Source: Elephas maximus indicus
Taxonomy: Eukaryota; Chordata; Mammalia; Proboscidea; Elephantidae
NCBI RefSeq assembly: GCF_024166365.1
Contig: NC_064824.1
Coordinates: 41,144,608 to 41,208,607 of the forward strand
Direction: 5' to 3'
DNA: 64,000 nucleotides
The notes under the pieces were generated by a model. The model was not told the DNA's origin, ran no database searches, and was given only the letters and a program-made list of their open reading frames with translations. Position 1 is the stretch's first letter. Each line of letters starts with the position of its first letter. A program made the translations under genes and the position numbers. This document shows positions 22,601 to 35,100 of the stretch, in pieces.

Positions 22601-23409
22601 GGGCATAGCTGATGCAGATGATGGATCATCAGCTGGGTCATCTACGGGCATCGCCTGGATCAGCTATGTCCTTGACCCTAATTGGCACATGCGACTGTCT
22701 CATTCCTGGCAGAAAACAGATGGCACAAATGGGCTAATAAAGGAGAGTTTAATAAGGGATTGTTTACAAAGCTGTGGTCAGTATTTAGGAAAATGATAAG
22801 GATTGTTACAGTAACCAGTTTCTAGAAAGAAGAGGGAGCCTTTGCCACTCCGTGCCTAAAGGTCAAATAAGAGAAGTTACAGCAGCTCAGAGAGGGTATC
22901 TATATAGATAGGGCTGCTTACTGCAACAGAGGGACACAATCTGCCCACAGTGACCTGGCAGGGGTATTCGGGAGAATAAATACCTTAGCTTCATTCTCCT
23001 CTAGTCCTTGGCTACACTCTACCAGTAAACCTAACCAGAAGGCAGAGGGTAAAGGGAATTTGTTGACAACATCTATACTGGTCACTTTCCAAAGCACAGA
23101 GCAGGATTGAAAAGGACGTAAAGTAGTTCTGGGAGGACTAAGAAAACATATCCAGTACAGCAGTCTTTCTAATTTCCTCCGCAGTGCTAGTCACTGACTC
23201 ACCTGGGGTTGTTTCAGAATGCAGAGTCCAAGGGGCATCACAGTACCTCACCGTACATGGGATGACTCTGACGTTGGTAGACTGCATGATAACCTAGTGA
23301 GTGAGGAGCCATCATGTTTATTCCTAAAAAAATCTCTGTTGCTGTGTGACTTAGGTGAAGAATTATGTCCCAAGAGCAGAATAGGTAGCCCCTTTTGAGT
23401 GTTACTATT
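22601..23409. other. Unassigned; probable old interspersed repeat
   Basis: AAACCTAACCAGAAGGCAGA and a CCAAAGCACAGAGCAGG stretch in 23,000-23,130 resemble wording seen in old mammalian repeats, but I cannot name one. The end (about 23,185-23,260) has a faint MER20-like CACCTGGGGTTGTTTCAGAA that I do not call. No gene. Confidence 0.4.
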
Positions 23410-23578
23410 GGAGCCCTGGTGGCACAGTAGTTAAGAACTCAGCCTCTAACCAAAAGGTCAGCAGTTGGAGTTCACCAGCTGCTCCTTGGAAACCCTATAG
23501 GGTGGTTCTACTCTGTCTTACAGGGTCGCTATGAGGTAGAATTGACTTGAAGTCAATGGGTTTGGATTTTTTTGTTTT
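23410..23578 (+). mobile_element. AfroSINE, short subtype
   Basis: GGAGCCCTGGTGGCACAGTA through GGGTCGCTATGAGGTAGAAT and a T-rich tail. The next SINE is inserted directly downstream of the tail. Confidence 0.94.
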
Positions 23579-23594
23579 TTGGTTATCTACCAGT

Positions 23595-23744
23595 GCAGTG
23601 GTTCAGAGCTCAGCTGCTAGCCAAAAGGTCAGCAGTTCAAATCTACCAGCTGCTCCCTGGAAACCCTATGGGGCAGTTCTGCTCTGTCCTATAGGGTTGC
23701 TATGAGTCGGAATCGACTCGATAGCAACCAGCTAGGGTTTGGTG
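23595..23744 (+). mobile_element. AfroSINE, short subtype, lacking the first head bases
   Basis: Starts GCAGTGGTTCAGAGCTCAGC and ends ACCAGCTAGGGTTTGGTG. Flanked by a perfect 16-bp TSD, TTGGTTATCTACCAGT, at 23,579-23,594 and 23,745-23,760. It is slightly 5'-truncated, with the TSD abutting the A box. The tail GACTCGATAGCAACC is close to the RTE end. Confidence 0.95.
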
Positions 23745-23760
23745 TTGGTTATCTACCAGT

Positions 23761-24630
23761 AACCAACAGTCTCTGTACTCTTTATGTTTCTAATTTTGAC
23801 CAAATTGGTCTAAAGAACAATATCAAGAACAAAAAATTAAAAAAGCCTAAAGCCACAGGATAGTAAAGTTATGATATGTAACCCTTTTCTTATTCATTTC
23901 TCATCTGAGATAGTCTTGAAGTTTTGGAAAAACAAGCTGATGTTACTTTCTTCTCAGATTTCCATCTTGGATGTAGCCTCACAGGTAACTGCGTTCACTT
24001 GCTGATGCTCTGTTACCTACTCAGCAGCAAAACATACAAAGGAAAAGGAATATTGTAGGATATCTGTGAAGGGAGATTTTAACTTGTCTGGAATTTGAAA
24101 AAGAAAATGTTTTGGGCTCTCCGATCACCATATTTGCTGAAAGCCAGGGGCAGGGAAAGGAGGCATGGTATCTTCTTTGCACCAATATTCCTTGCCCACT
24201 GTTGTCTAGAGTAATGGTTCCTAATTCATTAGTTTATCATTGAGCAGTGGCCATTCACCTCTCCAAATCCCCACCCTCTGTATTCTAAGCCTTGCAAATT
24301 GTCATTTGAACTTTTGGCTCACTGCGAGTAGGGGGGTACGGAAAATAGCACACTATGATAACCTGCTCATATCTGGCTATAATCACTCAGTCCGTCAACT
24401 TCACCATCAGCAAGCTGTCACTAAATCCTGCTGATCCTACTGCACTGGGGAAAGTTAAAAACAGAAAACAAAACAAAACAAAAAAACTCAGTCCAAAAAA
24501 CTGGAGTCAATTTATGATGCCATCAGGAAATGTGAATGTCTTTCAAGAATGGGTTCTCAGCAGTCCCACAGGTGATTATATAGTTAACAGCTCAAGGTTC
24601 TGATTCAGGGGGATATCAGATGGTATTGCT
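23761..24630. other. No gene; unassigned, A-rich run
   Basis: CAAAACAAAACAAAAAAACT-type A-rich sequence lies at about 24,460-24,490. No family or domain recognised. Confidence 0.5.
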
Positions 24631-24690
24631 GTTGTTAGGTGCGATCAAGTCAGTTCTGACTCATAGCAACCCTATGTGCAACAGATGTTA
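24631..24690 (-). mobile_element. RTE LINE 3' terminal fragment
   Basis: On the plus strand: GTTGTTAGGTGCGATCAAGT, CTGACTCATAGCAACCCTAT, GTGCAACAG, which is the antisense of the RTE end. Confidence 0.85.
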
Positions 24691-26156
24691 GACATAGATA
24701 AAACCTGTTTCTAAGTTTTGCTTTGAGTAGGCACGCATTTTCAGTTTGTACTGCAAGTAGGATGTAAGTCTGTCTGCCAAAACATGTTCAAGGTGACCCT
24801 TTCACCACAACTTACCAGAGAACAGTGGTTCCCCTGGAAAGAACACTGTAGTTAGTCAGGTGTATTGGTAAATAGTTAACAATTGGCTCTCTGGGGGGAA
24901 AAATCCTAGTTTTTAGCTTTTGCCAATTTTTATGGTGTTAATACTTCTGCCCTGGCCAATTTTAAGCTACCACCACAGTGCTGCTGAACTTAGCTTTGGA
25001 AAGAGATGCACCTAATTGGCTCTGGCAAGCAGTGCAAGCCAACTCCAGCATACCACTGGTAGTAGGTGAAACTCAAAAGCAGAACCTTCAAGTTAGAGTA
25101 GCAGAGTGCTAATCCAAGTCATTCTAGGTGTCAACAGAGGCACCAGCAACTTGCAGAGCATGTCGGAGGAAAGCTGAGCTCTATTTAGAGTTTAGCCAAT
25201 AATTGCTCAAATAATCCAATTGATAAAAGCAACCCTTTGCACAAATGGGTAAACACAGGAGAAGAATTTTCTAAAGCAAGTAATGTATACCACAAAGAAT
25301 GGAGAAGACTATGTGGGATAAAAACAGAGCAACATAGTGGAAAGGATTCAAACTAATTTGAACAAATTAATTTTCTTGAACACAGCGTTCCCCCCCCTCC
25401 CTTTTTTTAGAGGAGTGGTTTGTTTTTAATTTTATTATCTTGAGGAAACAATATGATCAGAATCCACTATCTGTCCTTTAAAGTATGTAAACATACATAT
25501 AGTAAACTATCTATCTTTTCCATTACAGATGATGAGCTCCTTCATCCTCAGCAAATCATTTTTTTGTCTAGAAATAAAGAACCCATATGGGTATTGTTAT
25601 GCAGGACTACTGGGACTGAATTGGCCCTGCTCGCCTATTAGAGTTAAGATTCCAAAGCAAAGCCAAAGCCACTACTCCCTCCTTGCATCCTTAATTGAAA
25701 ATGCCTTTTTCTTGTCAGGGTATGTCACACATAGTGCCTGAAATTTCCATCATCTCCATTATTAAAACTGAGAGGGGAAAGCGGTCGTCTTCCTCCCTTT
25801 ACCGTTAGCGTGACTCCTTGGAAGTGATTGATACAGAGGTTTGAACACAGGAGCGGTGGGCAAGTGTGAGAAAAGAGACGGGTGCCTTCTTTGCTTCTTT
25901 GGTAGCTCAGGCATCCCAGCCAAAAGTCTTTGTTGTGCACTCTGCTACACAGACTGGCTTTGGTGATGGAAAACAAGGGTTTGCCTTCAGTTCCTTAGGG
26001 TACCCATGGCTGCGTCTTTCCACTGGCCTCTTGCAGGTGACAATTTGCCATTTGGAATATGCTTTCTCTATATATTCATCCAAATTAATTTTAAATAAAA
26101 AGGCTGAAATCAATAGAGTGCAGTTTCATTAACAGTAAAAATTTGTTCTAATTACT
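24691..26156. other. No gene; unassigned sequence
   Basis: C-rich/T-rich junction at about 25,387-25,407. Frames at 25,453-25,741 (+) and 25,725-26,132 (both strands) are 62-88 codons without domains. Confidence 0.5.
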
Positions 26157-26395
26157 GCTCCCACCAGCTGTCAGTTTGTTGTCTTGTGGTGGCTTATGTG
26201 TTGTCATGATGCTGAAGGCTACACCATCAGCAGGCTCACCCATGTTGGACGGTGCTTCCAGACTAAGATAGACTAGGAAGAAAAGCCTGGCGATCTACTT
26301 CTTAAAATTAGTGAAAATCGAATGGATCATAATGATAGACTCAAGCTTACTAATGATCATGAAGATGGCTTAAGACTGGACAGTGTTTGATCAAA
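26157..26395 (+). mobile_element. Internally deleted RTE (5' end joined to 3' end)
   Basis: Starts like other RTE 5' ends (CCACCAGCTGTCAGTTTG), proceeds through GCTTCCAGACTAAGATAGAC, and at about 26,315-26,325 switches to RTE 3' sequence (ATGATAGACTCAAGC, GATGGCTTAAGACTGGACAG). Only ~240 bp, with no coding capacity. Confidence 0.8.
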
Positions 26396-26554
26396 ACAAT
26401 AACCTAGTGACATGCAGAAGAATTATTCTATTAATCCTATTCATAGATTAGAAAACTAAGTCTCAGAAAGATTAGTTGTGGTTGGTAAGTGAAAGATTAA
26501 GAACTTGAACCCATATCTTTTGATTCTACATCACTGTAATCCATGTCCTTTCTA

Positions 26555-27405
26555 AAATATACTATATGAAGGAGAATATGGCATCACGATTGGAGGAAGA
26601 CTCATTAACAACCTGGGATATGCACATGACAAGTCCTTGCTTGCTGAAAGTGAAGACGACTTGAAGCACTTGCTGATGAAGATCAAAGACTTCAGCCTTC
26701 AATATGGATTCCACCTCAACATACAGAAAACAAAAATTCCTCACAGCTGCACCAATAAGCAACACCATGATAAACAGAGAAAATATATTGAAGTTGTGAA
26801 GGATTTTGTTTTACTTGTATCCACAATCAATACCCATGGTAGCAGCAGAGAAGAAATCAGAGGGTGCGTTGCTTTGGGCACATCTACTGCAAAAAAAATT
26901 CTTTAAAGTGTTGGGAAGCAAAGATGTCACTTTAAGGACTAAGTTGCACCTGGCCCAAGCCATGGTATTTTCAATCACCTCATATGCATGCATAAGCTGG
27001 ACAATGAATAAGGAAGACTGAAGCCTTTGAATTATTTTGTTGACAAAGAATATTGAATATATAACAGACTGCCAGAAGAATAAACAAATCAGTCATGGAA
27101 AAAGTATATCCAGAATGCTCATTAAAAGCAAGGATGGCAAGACTTTGTCTCACATACTTTGGACATGTTTTCAGGAGGAATCAGTCCCCGGGAAAGGACA
27201 TCATGCTTGATAAAGTAGAGAGTCAGTGAAAAAGAGGAAGACCCTCAATGAAATGGATCTACACAGTGGCTGCAACAATGGACTCAAGCATAACAATGAT
27301 TGTGACGGTAGCCCAGGACCACGTAGTGTTTTGTTCTGTGGTACTTGGGGTTGCTATGGGTTGGAATCAACTCAATGACTCGTAATAACAACAACAACAT
27401 ACTCA
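26555..27405 (+). mobile_element. RTE LINE, 5'-truncated
   Basis: Starts in reverse transcriptase coding sequence just before motif C and ends with GTAATAACAACAACAACAT. Motif C reads YAHD at about 26,619-26,630, so the catalytic pair is broken. Frames at 26,637-26,906 and 26,806-27,021 (+) are overlapping, frameshifted pieces of the C-terminal region. Confidence 0.93.
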
Positions 27406-27700
27406 ATTTGAAAGACATCTCAATTTTTTTTTTCAGTATTTCAACTGGAGGCATGCCAGAGTCACCTGACCTCATCTAACTTCACAAAGTGGAAGGAAAA
27501 TCAAGATCTAATCACCAATGCTGATTCCTGTGAGGTGGAGGTCAGACATGCCTTCTCTCTCTTGCCATCTTTACCAATTCTGATACCAACCATCCCTCCC
27601 ATGGCACCCTCTACTTCTCTGCTGTGTTCGATAATTCATTGCAACGGCTACACAGAACTCACAGACAATACTCACTACTGTGGGGTTTAGTAGAGAAGTG
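27406..27700. other. Unassigned; possible LTR relic
   Basis: CAATTCTGATACCAACCATC and ATAATTCATTGCAACGGCTA resemble old ERVL-type LTR wording. The RTE on the minus strand begins right after it. Too little remains to name a family. Confidence 0.35.
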
Positions 27701-28698
27701 TTGTTTGTTCTTGTTAGGTGCCGTCAAGTTGGTTCCGACTCATAGTGACCCTATGCACAACAGAACGAAACACTGCCCGGTCCTGTGCCATCCTCACAAT
27801 CGTTGTTATGCTTGAGCTCATTGTTGCAGCCACTGTGTCAATCCACCTCGTTGAGGGTCTTCCTCTTTTTCGCTGACCCTGTACTCTGCCAAACATGATG
27901 TCCTTCTCCAGGGACTGATACCTCCTGACTACATGCCCAAAATATGTAAGATGCAGTCTCGCCATCCATGCTTCTTAGGAGCATTCTGGTTATACTTCTT
28001 CCAAGATAGATTTGTATGTTTTTTTTGGCAGTCAGTGGTATATTCAATATTCTTTGCCAACACCACAATTCAAAGGTGCCCATTCTTCTTCAGTCTTCCT
28101 TATTCATTGTCATGCTTCACATGCATATGATGCTTGGGTTAGTCTTCAAGGTGACATCTTTGCTTTTCAACACTTAATGAGGTCCTTTGCACCAGATTTA
28201 CCCAGTGCAATGCATCGTTTGATTTCTTGGCTGCTGCTTCCACGGCTGTTGATTGCGGATCTAAGTAAAATGAAATCCTTGACAACTTCAATCTCTCCTC
28301 CATTTATTACAATGTTGCTTATTGGTCCAGTTGTGAGGATTTTTGTTTTCTTTATGTTGAGGTGCAATTCATACTGAAGGCTGTGGTCTCTGAGCTTCAT
28401 TAGTAAGTGCTTCAAGTCCTCTTCACTTTCAGCAAACAAGGTTGTGTCATCTGAATAATGCAGGTTGTTAATGAGTCTTCCTCCAATCATGATGCCTCAT
28501 TCTTCATATAGTCCAGCTTCTTGGATTATTATCTCAGCATACAGATTGAATGGGTATGGTGAAAAGACACAACCCTGATACACACCTTCGCTGCCTTTAA
28601 ACCAATCAGTATCCCCTTGTTCTGTCCCAACGACTGCCTCTTGATCTATGTAAAGGTTCCCCCATGAGCACAATTAAGTGCTCTGGAATTCCCATTCT
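27701..28698 (-). mobile_element. RTE LINE, 5'-truncated
   Basis: On the plus strand: GTTCTTGTTAGGTGCCGTCA (tail) to TAAGTGCTCTGGAATTCCCA (reverse transcriptase region). On the minus strand the 107-codon frame at 28,167-28,490 keeps a long colinear piece with motif C as YSDD, followed by a frame at 27,714-28,083 that includes RVQGQRKRGRPSTRWID. It is among the better preserved RTE tails here. Confidence 0.95.
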
Positions 28699-29102
28699 CC
28701 AATCCCCTTTGTGGGCCACAATTACCTTATTTGTACAGTCCCACCCAATCACTTGGGTGGGAGTTACAAGACCATGGCAAGAAAGGCCACAGAAAAGTGA
28801 TCTATCATACTGCAAGGCCCTTTAAAATTTTATTCCTCTCTATGTTTATAGTCCTTCAAAATTTTTATATATATCTTCATGTTTGAAAGAAAATAGAGAC
28901 CATTCATTTCTTGAAAATGTCTGTTTAAGGTTTGACATGGCTGATACTTTATTATTTAAGCAAATATTCTTCTTAAGATTTTAGAATCGTTCAGAGCATG
29001 TTTTTATTTAATTAAAAAAATTATACCTGCTTCATAGTTAGAAGCAGTCCTCCCAATTTCAAGGTTATAAAAGAATATACCCACAACACATTTGTGGTGT
29101 TT
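28699..29102. other. No gene; unassigned
   Basis: CACTTGGGTGGGAGTTACAA may be the other half of the LTR-like relic seen before 27,700, with the RTE in between. This is not certain. Confidence 0.35.
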
Positions 29103-29182
29103 TAGCCCCTTCTTTCTTTCTTTCCTCCCTACCTCCCTCCCTTTTCCTTCCTCCCTTCTTCTTTCCCTCCCTCCCTTCCACT
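29103..29182. repeat. TTCC/TCCC pyrimidine tract
   Basis: About 80 bp of nearly pure C/T on the plus strand (TTTCTTTCTTTCCTCCCTAC and on). Confidence 0.9.
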
Positions 29183-29184
29183 CT

Positions 29185-30020
29185 TAATTTCAAGAATATT
29201 GATCCATTTTGAATTTGTCTGGTGCTTGGAATGAATGAAGTATGGGTCTAACGTCTCGTTTTAGATGGATAACCAGAGGTCCCAGCAGCATTTATAGCAT
29301 AGTTCACCTTTTCACCACTAATTTGAGATGCCATCTTTATCATAAACTAAATTTCCAAATGTATTTAGGTCTAATTTTGGATTCCTTATAATATTTTATT
29401 ACTCTGTTAATATTCGTGTAATACTGACACACTTTTAATTACTGAAGATTTAGATTTTTAATATATTATAGAGTTAATCTACCTTTATTGCTCTTCATTG
29501 AGGTTTTCCTGAATATTCTTGTGTATTTATTTTTCCATTTGAGCTTGACAACCATTTTTCTATTTCTTAAAACAAAATAAGAAAAAAAAAAAAAACAAAC
29601 ACAAAAAGCCTTGCTGTTATTTTGGAGAGGATTATTTACAAAATGCCTGAGTTAACTTAAGGCGAATTGGTATCTTTATGATGTTGGGTCTTCTAGCCCA
29701 AGGAAATAGCATGTCTTTGCATTTGTTCCTTTCTTTTATGTTCTTTAGTAGTATTTACAAGATTTTTTCTTAGGGGTTTGCTCTTTCTTGGGCTATACTT
29801 AGGTATGTTTTAACTTCTGTTTTCATTCTCCCTTTTAACCTGTTACTCAATGCTTTCCGTACACTGTTAATTAATCATAGAGATGATTTTGGGCATTCTT
29901 GTTTTGTTCCTACATCTCATATATTCTAAATAGGTATGATGCTAAATTTGGGGAAGACGTAAACGCATTTTATCATGTTGAGCTATTCATGAATTTTAAT
30001 TTTATTGATATTTTAGAAGC
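29185..30020 (-). mobile_element. Old L1 ORF2 fragment
   Basis: Comparison within the window shows it: 29,205-29,275 parallels 33,105-33,185 of the larger L1 (CCATTTTGAATTTGTCTGG against CCATTTTGAGTTTGTTTTTG, then TATGGGTCT in both). Also 29,880-29,915 parallels 34,005-34,035 (GGGCATTCTTGTTTTGTTCC against GGGCATCCTTGTTTGGTTCC). More diverged and with deletions, so an older L1. Confidence 0.75.
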
Positions 30021-30049
30021 CAAGAACAGATTAATAAATTTGGCACACA

Positions 30050-30910
30050 AAAATAAAACTCTTGTTAATAACCAAAAACTGTATAGAAAGTTAAAAGATA
30101 AAGACAATTCCGAGATACAACTCACATTCTAGAAGAAGGGTTAATCTCATAAAGATTCTCTAGAAATCAATGATTAAAAAAGGCCAAGAACTCAAAAGAA
30201 TTATGAACAAAGGTTGGGAAGAAAAAACACACATTTGGCTCTTAAATATAAATATTCTTAATTAAGCTCATAATAAGAAACATGAATTAAACTGTATCAA
30301 GATATCTTTTTTTTTTCACCTACAGATTGGCAGAAGTCTAAATGTTTGTTAAAAGTCCCTATTGTTGAGGAAAAGTGGAAATTTGATGGCACTATTGAAG
30401 GTTCTTTGGCTGTATCTATTAAAATCACAAATGGAAACACCTCTTGACCCACCAATTTCACCTCTGGTAATTTATCCTACAGATATACTTGCATATGTGC
30501 AAAATGATGTCTATACAGGTTATTCACTGCCACATTGTTTGTAATAGTAAAAGACTGGGAACAAGTTGGGTGTCTATGTAAATTATGTTGGATAATTGGT
30601 TGGTGCATCTATGCAATGAAATACTACGCAACTCTAAAAATAAATTAAAAAATCTCTCCACACACTTGGTGAGAAAAAAGGTTTAAGAACAATGTGCGTC
30701 ATGTGTTCTACTTTGTTTAAAAAGGGGCAAAATAAGAGGACATATTTACATGTGCTCTTATTTAGTGTTACAAAATTCTGAAGAGATAACAAGAAATTAA
30801 TTCTGATGGTTATCGTCATGTGTCGTGGTATGGAACAAAACAGAAAAGTAACTGAACGGGGAATGAAAGTTTCACTACATACTTTTGACATTTTAAGTCA
30901 TGTGAATATA
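30050..30910 (+). mobile_element. Old L1 3' end
   Basis: AATTTATCCTACAGATATAC, TTCACTGCCACATTGTTTGT, AATAGTAAAAGACTGG and ATGCAATGAAATACTACGCA are hallmarks of the L1 ORF2 C-terminus and 3' UTR in sense orientation. Diverged (L1M/L1ME-like). The open frames at 29,899-30,132 and 30,362-30,544 (+) are remnants. Confidence 0.7.
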
Positions 30911-31153
30911 CTATTTATTTGAAATTATATTTAAAAAGACAAATTTATTTTGCTAAATTTGTTTCTGAGAATAAACGTTTACTAAAAGTTTATTCTCTTA
31001 TTTGGGTGGATATTAGGGTCTTTTGACTACATCAAAACTGAGAAAGAGAAAAGGAAATAACCTGGTCATTATTACCAAAATTCCCCAAAAGCGGATGAAC
31101 GAGGGAAGTCTTATAAGATGTATAGAAAAGCATTCAAGTTAGAATTTGGGATG
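30911..31153. other. No gene; unassigned AT-rich sequence
   Basis: Nothing recognised. It ends in the target site of the large L1. Confidence 0.5.
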
Positions 31154-32189
31154 TTCTATTTTTTTTTTTAATTTTTATTGTGCTTTTTTTTTTATAAGTG
31201 AAAGTTTACAAATCAAGTCAGTCTCTCACACAAAATCTTATATAAACCTTGCTACATACCCCCAATTGCTCTCCCCCTAATGAGACAGCCCGGTCCCTCC
31301 CTCCACTCTCTCTTTTTGTTTCCATTTTGCCAGCTTCTAACCTACTTTACCCTCTCATCTCCCCTCCAGGGAGGAGATGCCAACATAGTCTCAAGTACCA
31401 CCTGATTGATCAAGAAGCTCGCTCCACACCTGCATCCTTCTCCAACGCATTGTCCAGTCCAATCCCTGACTGAAGAGTTGGCTTTAGGAATGGTTGCTGT
31501 CCTGGGCCAACAAAAGGTCTGGGGGCCATGACCACTGGGGTCCTTCTAGTCTCAGTCAGGCCATTAAGTCTAGTCTTTTTACGAGAATTTGGGGTCTGCA
31601 TCCCACTGCTCTCCTTGTCCCTCAGGAGTTCTCTGTTGTGTTCCCTGTCAGGGCAGTCATTGGTTGTAGCTGGGCACCATCTAGTTCTTCTGGTCTCAGG
31701 CTGATATAGTCTCTAGTTTATGTGGCCCTTTCTGTCTCTTGGGCTCAAGATTACCTTCCGTCCTCGGTGTTCTTCGTTCTCCTTTGCTCCAGGTGGGTTG
31801 AGACCAATTGCTGCATCTCAGGTGGCTGCTTGCTAGCATTTAAGGCTGCAGATGCCATTCTCCAAAGTGGGATGCAGAATATTTTCTTAATAGATTTTAT
31901 GATGCCAATTGACCGAGATGTCCCCTGAAACCATCGTCTCCCGACCACCGCCCCCCCCGCCCTGCTACGCTGGCCTTCGAAGCATTCAGTTTATTCAGGA
32001 AAATTCTTTGCTTTTGGTTTTTAGTCCAGTTGTGCTGACCTCACCTGTATTGTGTGTTGTCTTTCCCATCACCTAAAGTAGTTCTTATCTGATATCTAAT
32101 TAGTGAATACCCCTCTCCCACCGTCTCTCCCTCCCCGCTCTCATAACCATCAAAGAATATTTTCTTCTCTGTTTAAACTATTTCTCGAG

Positions 32190-35100
32190 TTTTTATAATA
32201 GGGGTCTTATACAATATTTGTCCTTTTGCAACTGACTAATTTCACTCAGCATAATGCCTTCCAGATTCCTCAACGTTATGAAATGTTTCACAGATTCATC
32301 ACTGTTCTTTATCGATGCATAGTATTCCATTGTATGAATATACTATAATTTATCCGTTCATCCTTTGATGGGCACCTTGGTTGCTTCCATCTTTTTGCTA
32401 TTGTAAACAGTGCTGCAATGAACATGGGTGTGCATATATCTGTTGGTGTAAAGGCTCTTATTTCTCTAGGATATATTCCAAGGACTGGGATTGCAGGACC
32501 CTATGGTAGTTCTATTTCTAGCTTTTTAAGGAAGCACCAAAGCAATTCCAAAGTGGTTGTGCCATTTTACATTCCCACCAGCAGTGTATAAGTGTTCCAA
32601 TCTCTCCACAGCCTCTCCAATATTTATTATTTTGTGTTTTTTGGATTAATGCCAACCTTGTTGGAGTGAGATGAAATCTCCTTGTAGTTTTGATCTGCAT
32701 TTCTCTAATGGCTGATGATCGTGGACATTTCCTCATATATCTGTTAGCTACCTGAATGTCTTCTTTAGTGAAGTGTCTATTCATATCTTTTGTCCATTTT
32801 TAATTGGGTTATTTGTCTTTTTGCAGTTGAGTTTTTGCAGTATCATGTAGATTTTAGAGATCAGGCACTGATCAGAAATGTCATAGCTAAAAACTTTTTC
32901 CCAGTCTGTAGGTAATCTTTTTACTCTTGTGGTGAAGTCTTTGGATGAGCGTACGTGTTTGATTTTTAGGAGCTCCCAGTTATCTAGTTTTTCTTCTGCA
33001 TTCTTAATAATGTTTTGTATACTGTTTATGCCATGTATTAGGACTCCTAACGTTGTCCCTATTCTTTTCTTCCATGATCTTTATTGTTTTAGATATTATA
33101 TTTAGGTCTTTGACCCATTTTGAGTTTGTTTTTGTGCATGGAGTGAGGTATGGGTCTTGTTTCATTTTTTTGCAGATGGATATCCATTTATGCCAGCACC
33201 ATTTGTTAAAAAGACTGTCTTTTCCCCATGTAACTCTTTTGGGGCCTTTGTCAAATATCAACTGCTCATATGTGGATGAATTTATGTCTGGATTCTCAGT
33301 TCTGTTCCATTGGTCTAGGTGTCTGTTGTTATACCAGTACCAGGCTGTTTTGACTACTGTGGTGGTATAATACGTTCTAAACTCAGGTAGAGTAAGGCCT
33401 CCTACTTTGTTCTTCTTTTTCAGTAATGCTTTGCTTATCCAGGGCCTCTTTTCCTTCGATATGAAGATAGTGATTTGTTTCTCCATCTCATTAAAGAATG
33501 TCGTTGGAATTTAGCAAGGAATTGCATAAAATCTATAGATTGCTCTTGGTAGAATAGACATTTTTATAATGTTAATCTTCCTGTCCATGAGCAAGGGATG
33601 TTCTTTATGTAGGTTTCTTTTAGTTTCTTGCAGAAGTGCTTTGTAGTTTTCTTTGTATAAGTCTTTTACATCTCTGGTAAGATTTATTCCTAAGTATTTT
33701 ACCTTCTTAGGGGCAGCTGTAAATGGTATTGATTTGGTGGTTTCCTCTTCGATGTTCTTTTTGTTGATGTAGAGGAATCCAAGTGATTTTTGTATGTTTA
33801 TCTTGTATCCCTATACTCTGCTGAACTGTTCTATTAGTTTCAGTAGTTTTCTTGAGGATTCCTTAGGGTTCTTTGTGTATAAGATCATGTCATCTGCAAA
33901 TAGAGATAATTTTACTTCTTTCTTGCCGATCTGGATGCCCTTTATTTCTTTATCTAGCCTAATTGCTCTAGCTAGGATCTCCAGCACAATGTTGAATAAG
34001 AGTGGTGATGAAGGGCATCCTTGTTTGGTTCCCGATCTCAAGGGGAATGCTTTCAGGCTCTCTCCGTTTGGGATGATGTGGCTATTGGCTTTGTATAAAT
34101 ACCCTTTATTATGTTGAGGAAGTTTCCTTCTATTCCTAATTGCTGAGAGTTTTTTATCATTGGTGAGTGTTGAACTCTGTCAAATGCCTTTCCTGCATCA
34201 ATTGATAAAATCATGTGATTCTTGTCTTTTATTTTATTTATATGATGGATTACATTAATTGTATTCCTAATGTTGAATCATCCCTGCATGCCTGATGTGA
34301 ATCCCACTTGGTCATGGTGAATTATTTTTTTGATATGTTGTTGAATTCTATTGGCTAGAATTTCATTGATGATTTTTGCATCTGTGTTCATGAGACATAT
34401 AGGTCTGTAATTTTCTTTTCTTGTGGTGTCTTTACCTAGTTTTGGTATCAGGGATATGCTGGCTTCATAGAATGAGTTTGGGAGTATTCCATGCTTTTCT
34501 ATGCTCTGAAATACCTTTCGTACTAGTGGTGAGAACTCTTCTCTGAAAGTTTGGTAGAACTCTGCAGTAAAGCCGTCCAGGCCAGGGCTTTTTTTTTGGT
34601 GTGAGTTTTAGATTACCTTTTCAATCTCTTATGTTATGTGTTTATTTAGTTCTACCTCTGTTTGTGTTAGTTTAGGTAGGTAGTGTGTTTTTAGGAATTT
34701 ATCCATTTCTACTAGGTTTTCAAATTTGTTAGAGTAGAATTTTTCGTAGTAATCTGATATGATTCTTTTAATTTCGGTTGGGTCTGTTGTAACATCACCC
34801 ATCTCATTTCTTATTTGGGTTATTTTCTTCCTCTCCTATTTTTCTTTTGTCAGTTTGGTCAATGGTTTATGAATGTTGTTGATTTTTTCAAAGAACCAGC
34901 TTTTGGTCTTGTTAATTCTCTTTTTTTTTTTAATAATTTTTATTGAGCTTTAAGTGAACGTTTACAAATCAAGTCAGTCTGTCACATATAAGCCTATATA
35001 TACCTTACTCCATACTCCCACTTACTCTCCCCCTAATGAGTCAGCCCTTCCAGTCTCTCCTTTTGTGGCAATTTTGCCAGTTTCTAACCCTCGCTACCCT

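Noticed and set aside
23185-23260. MER20-like DNA transposon
   Set aside because: Only a short resemblance in the middle and no inverted ends; not supportable.
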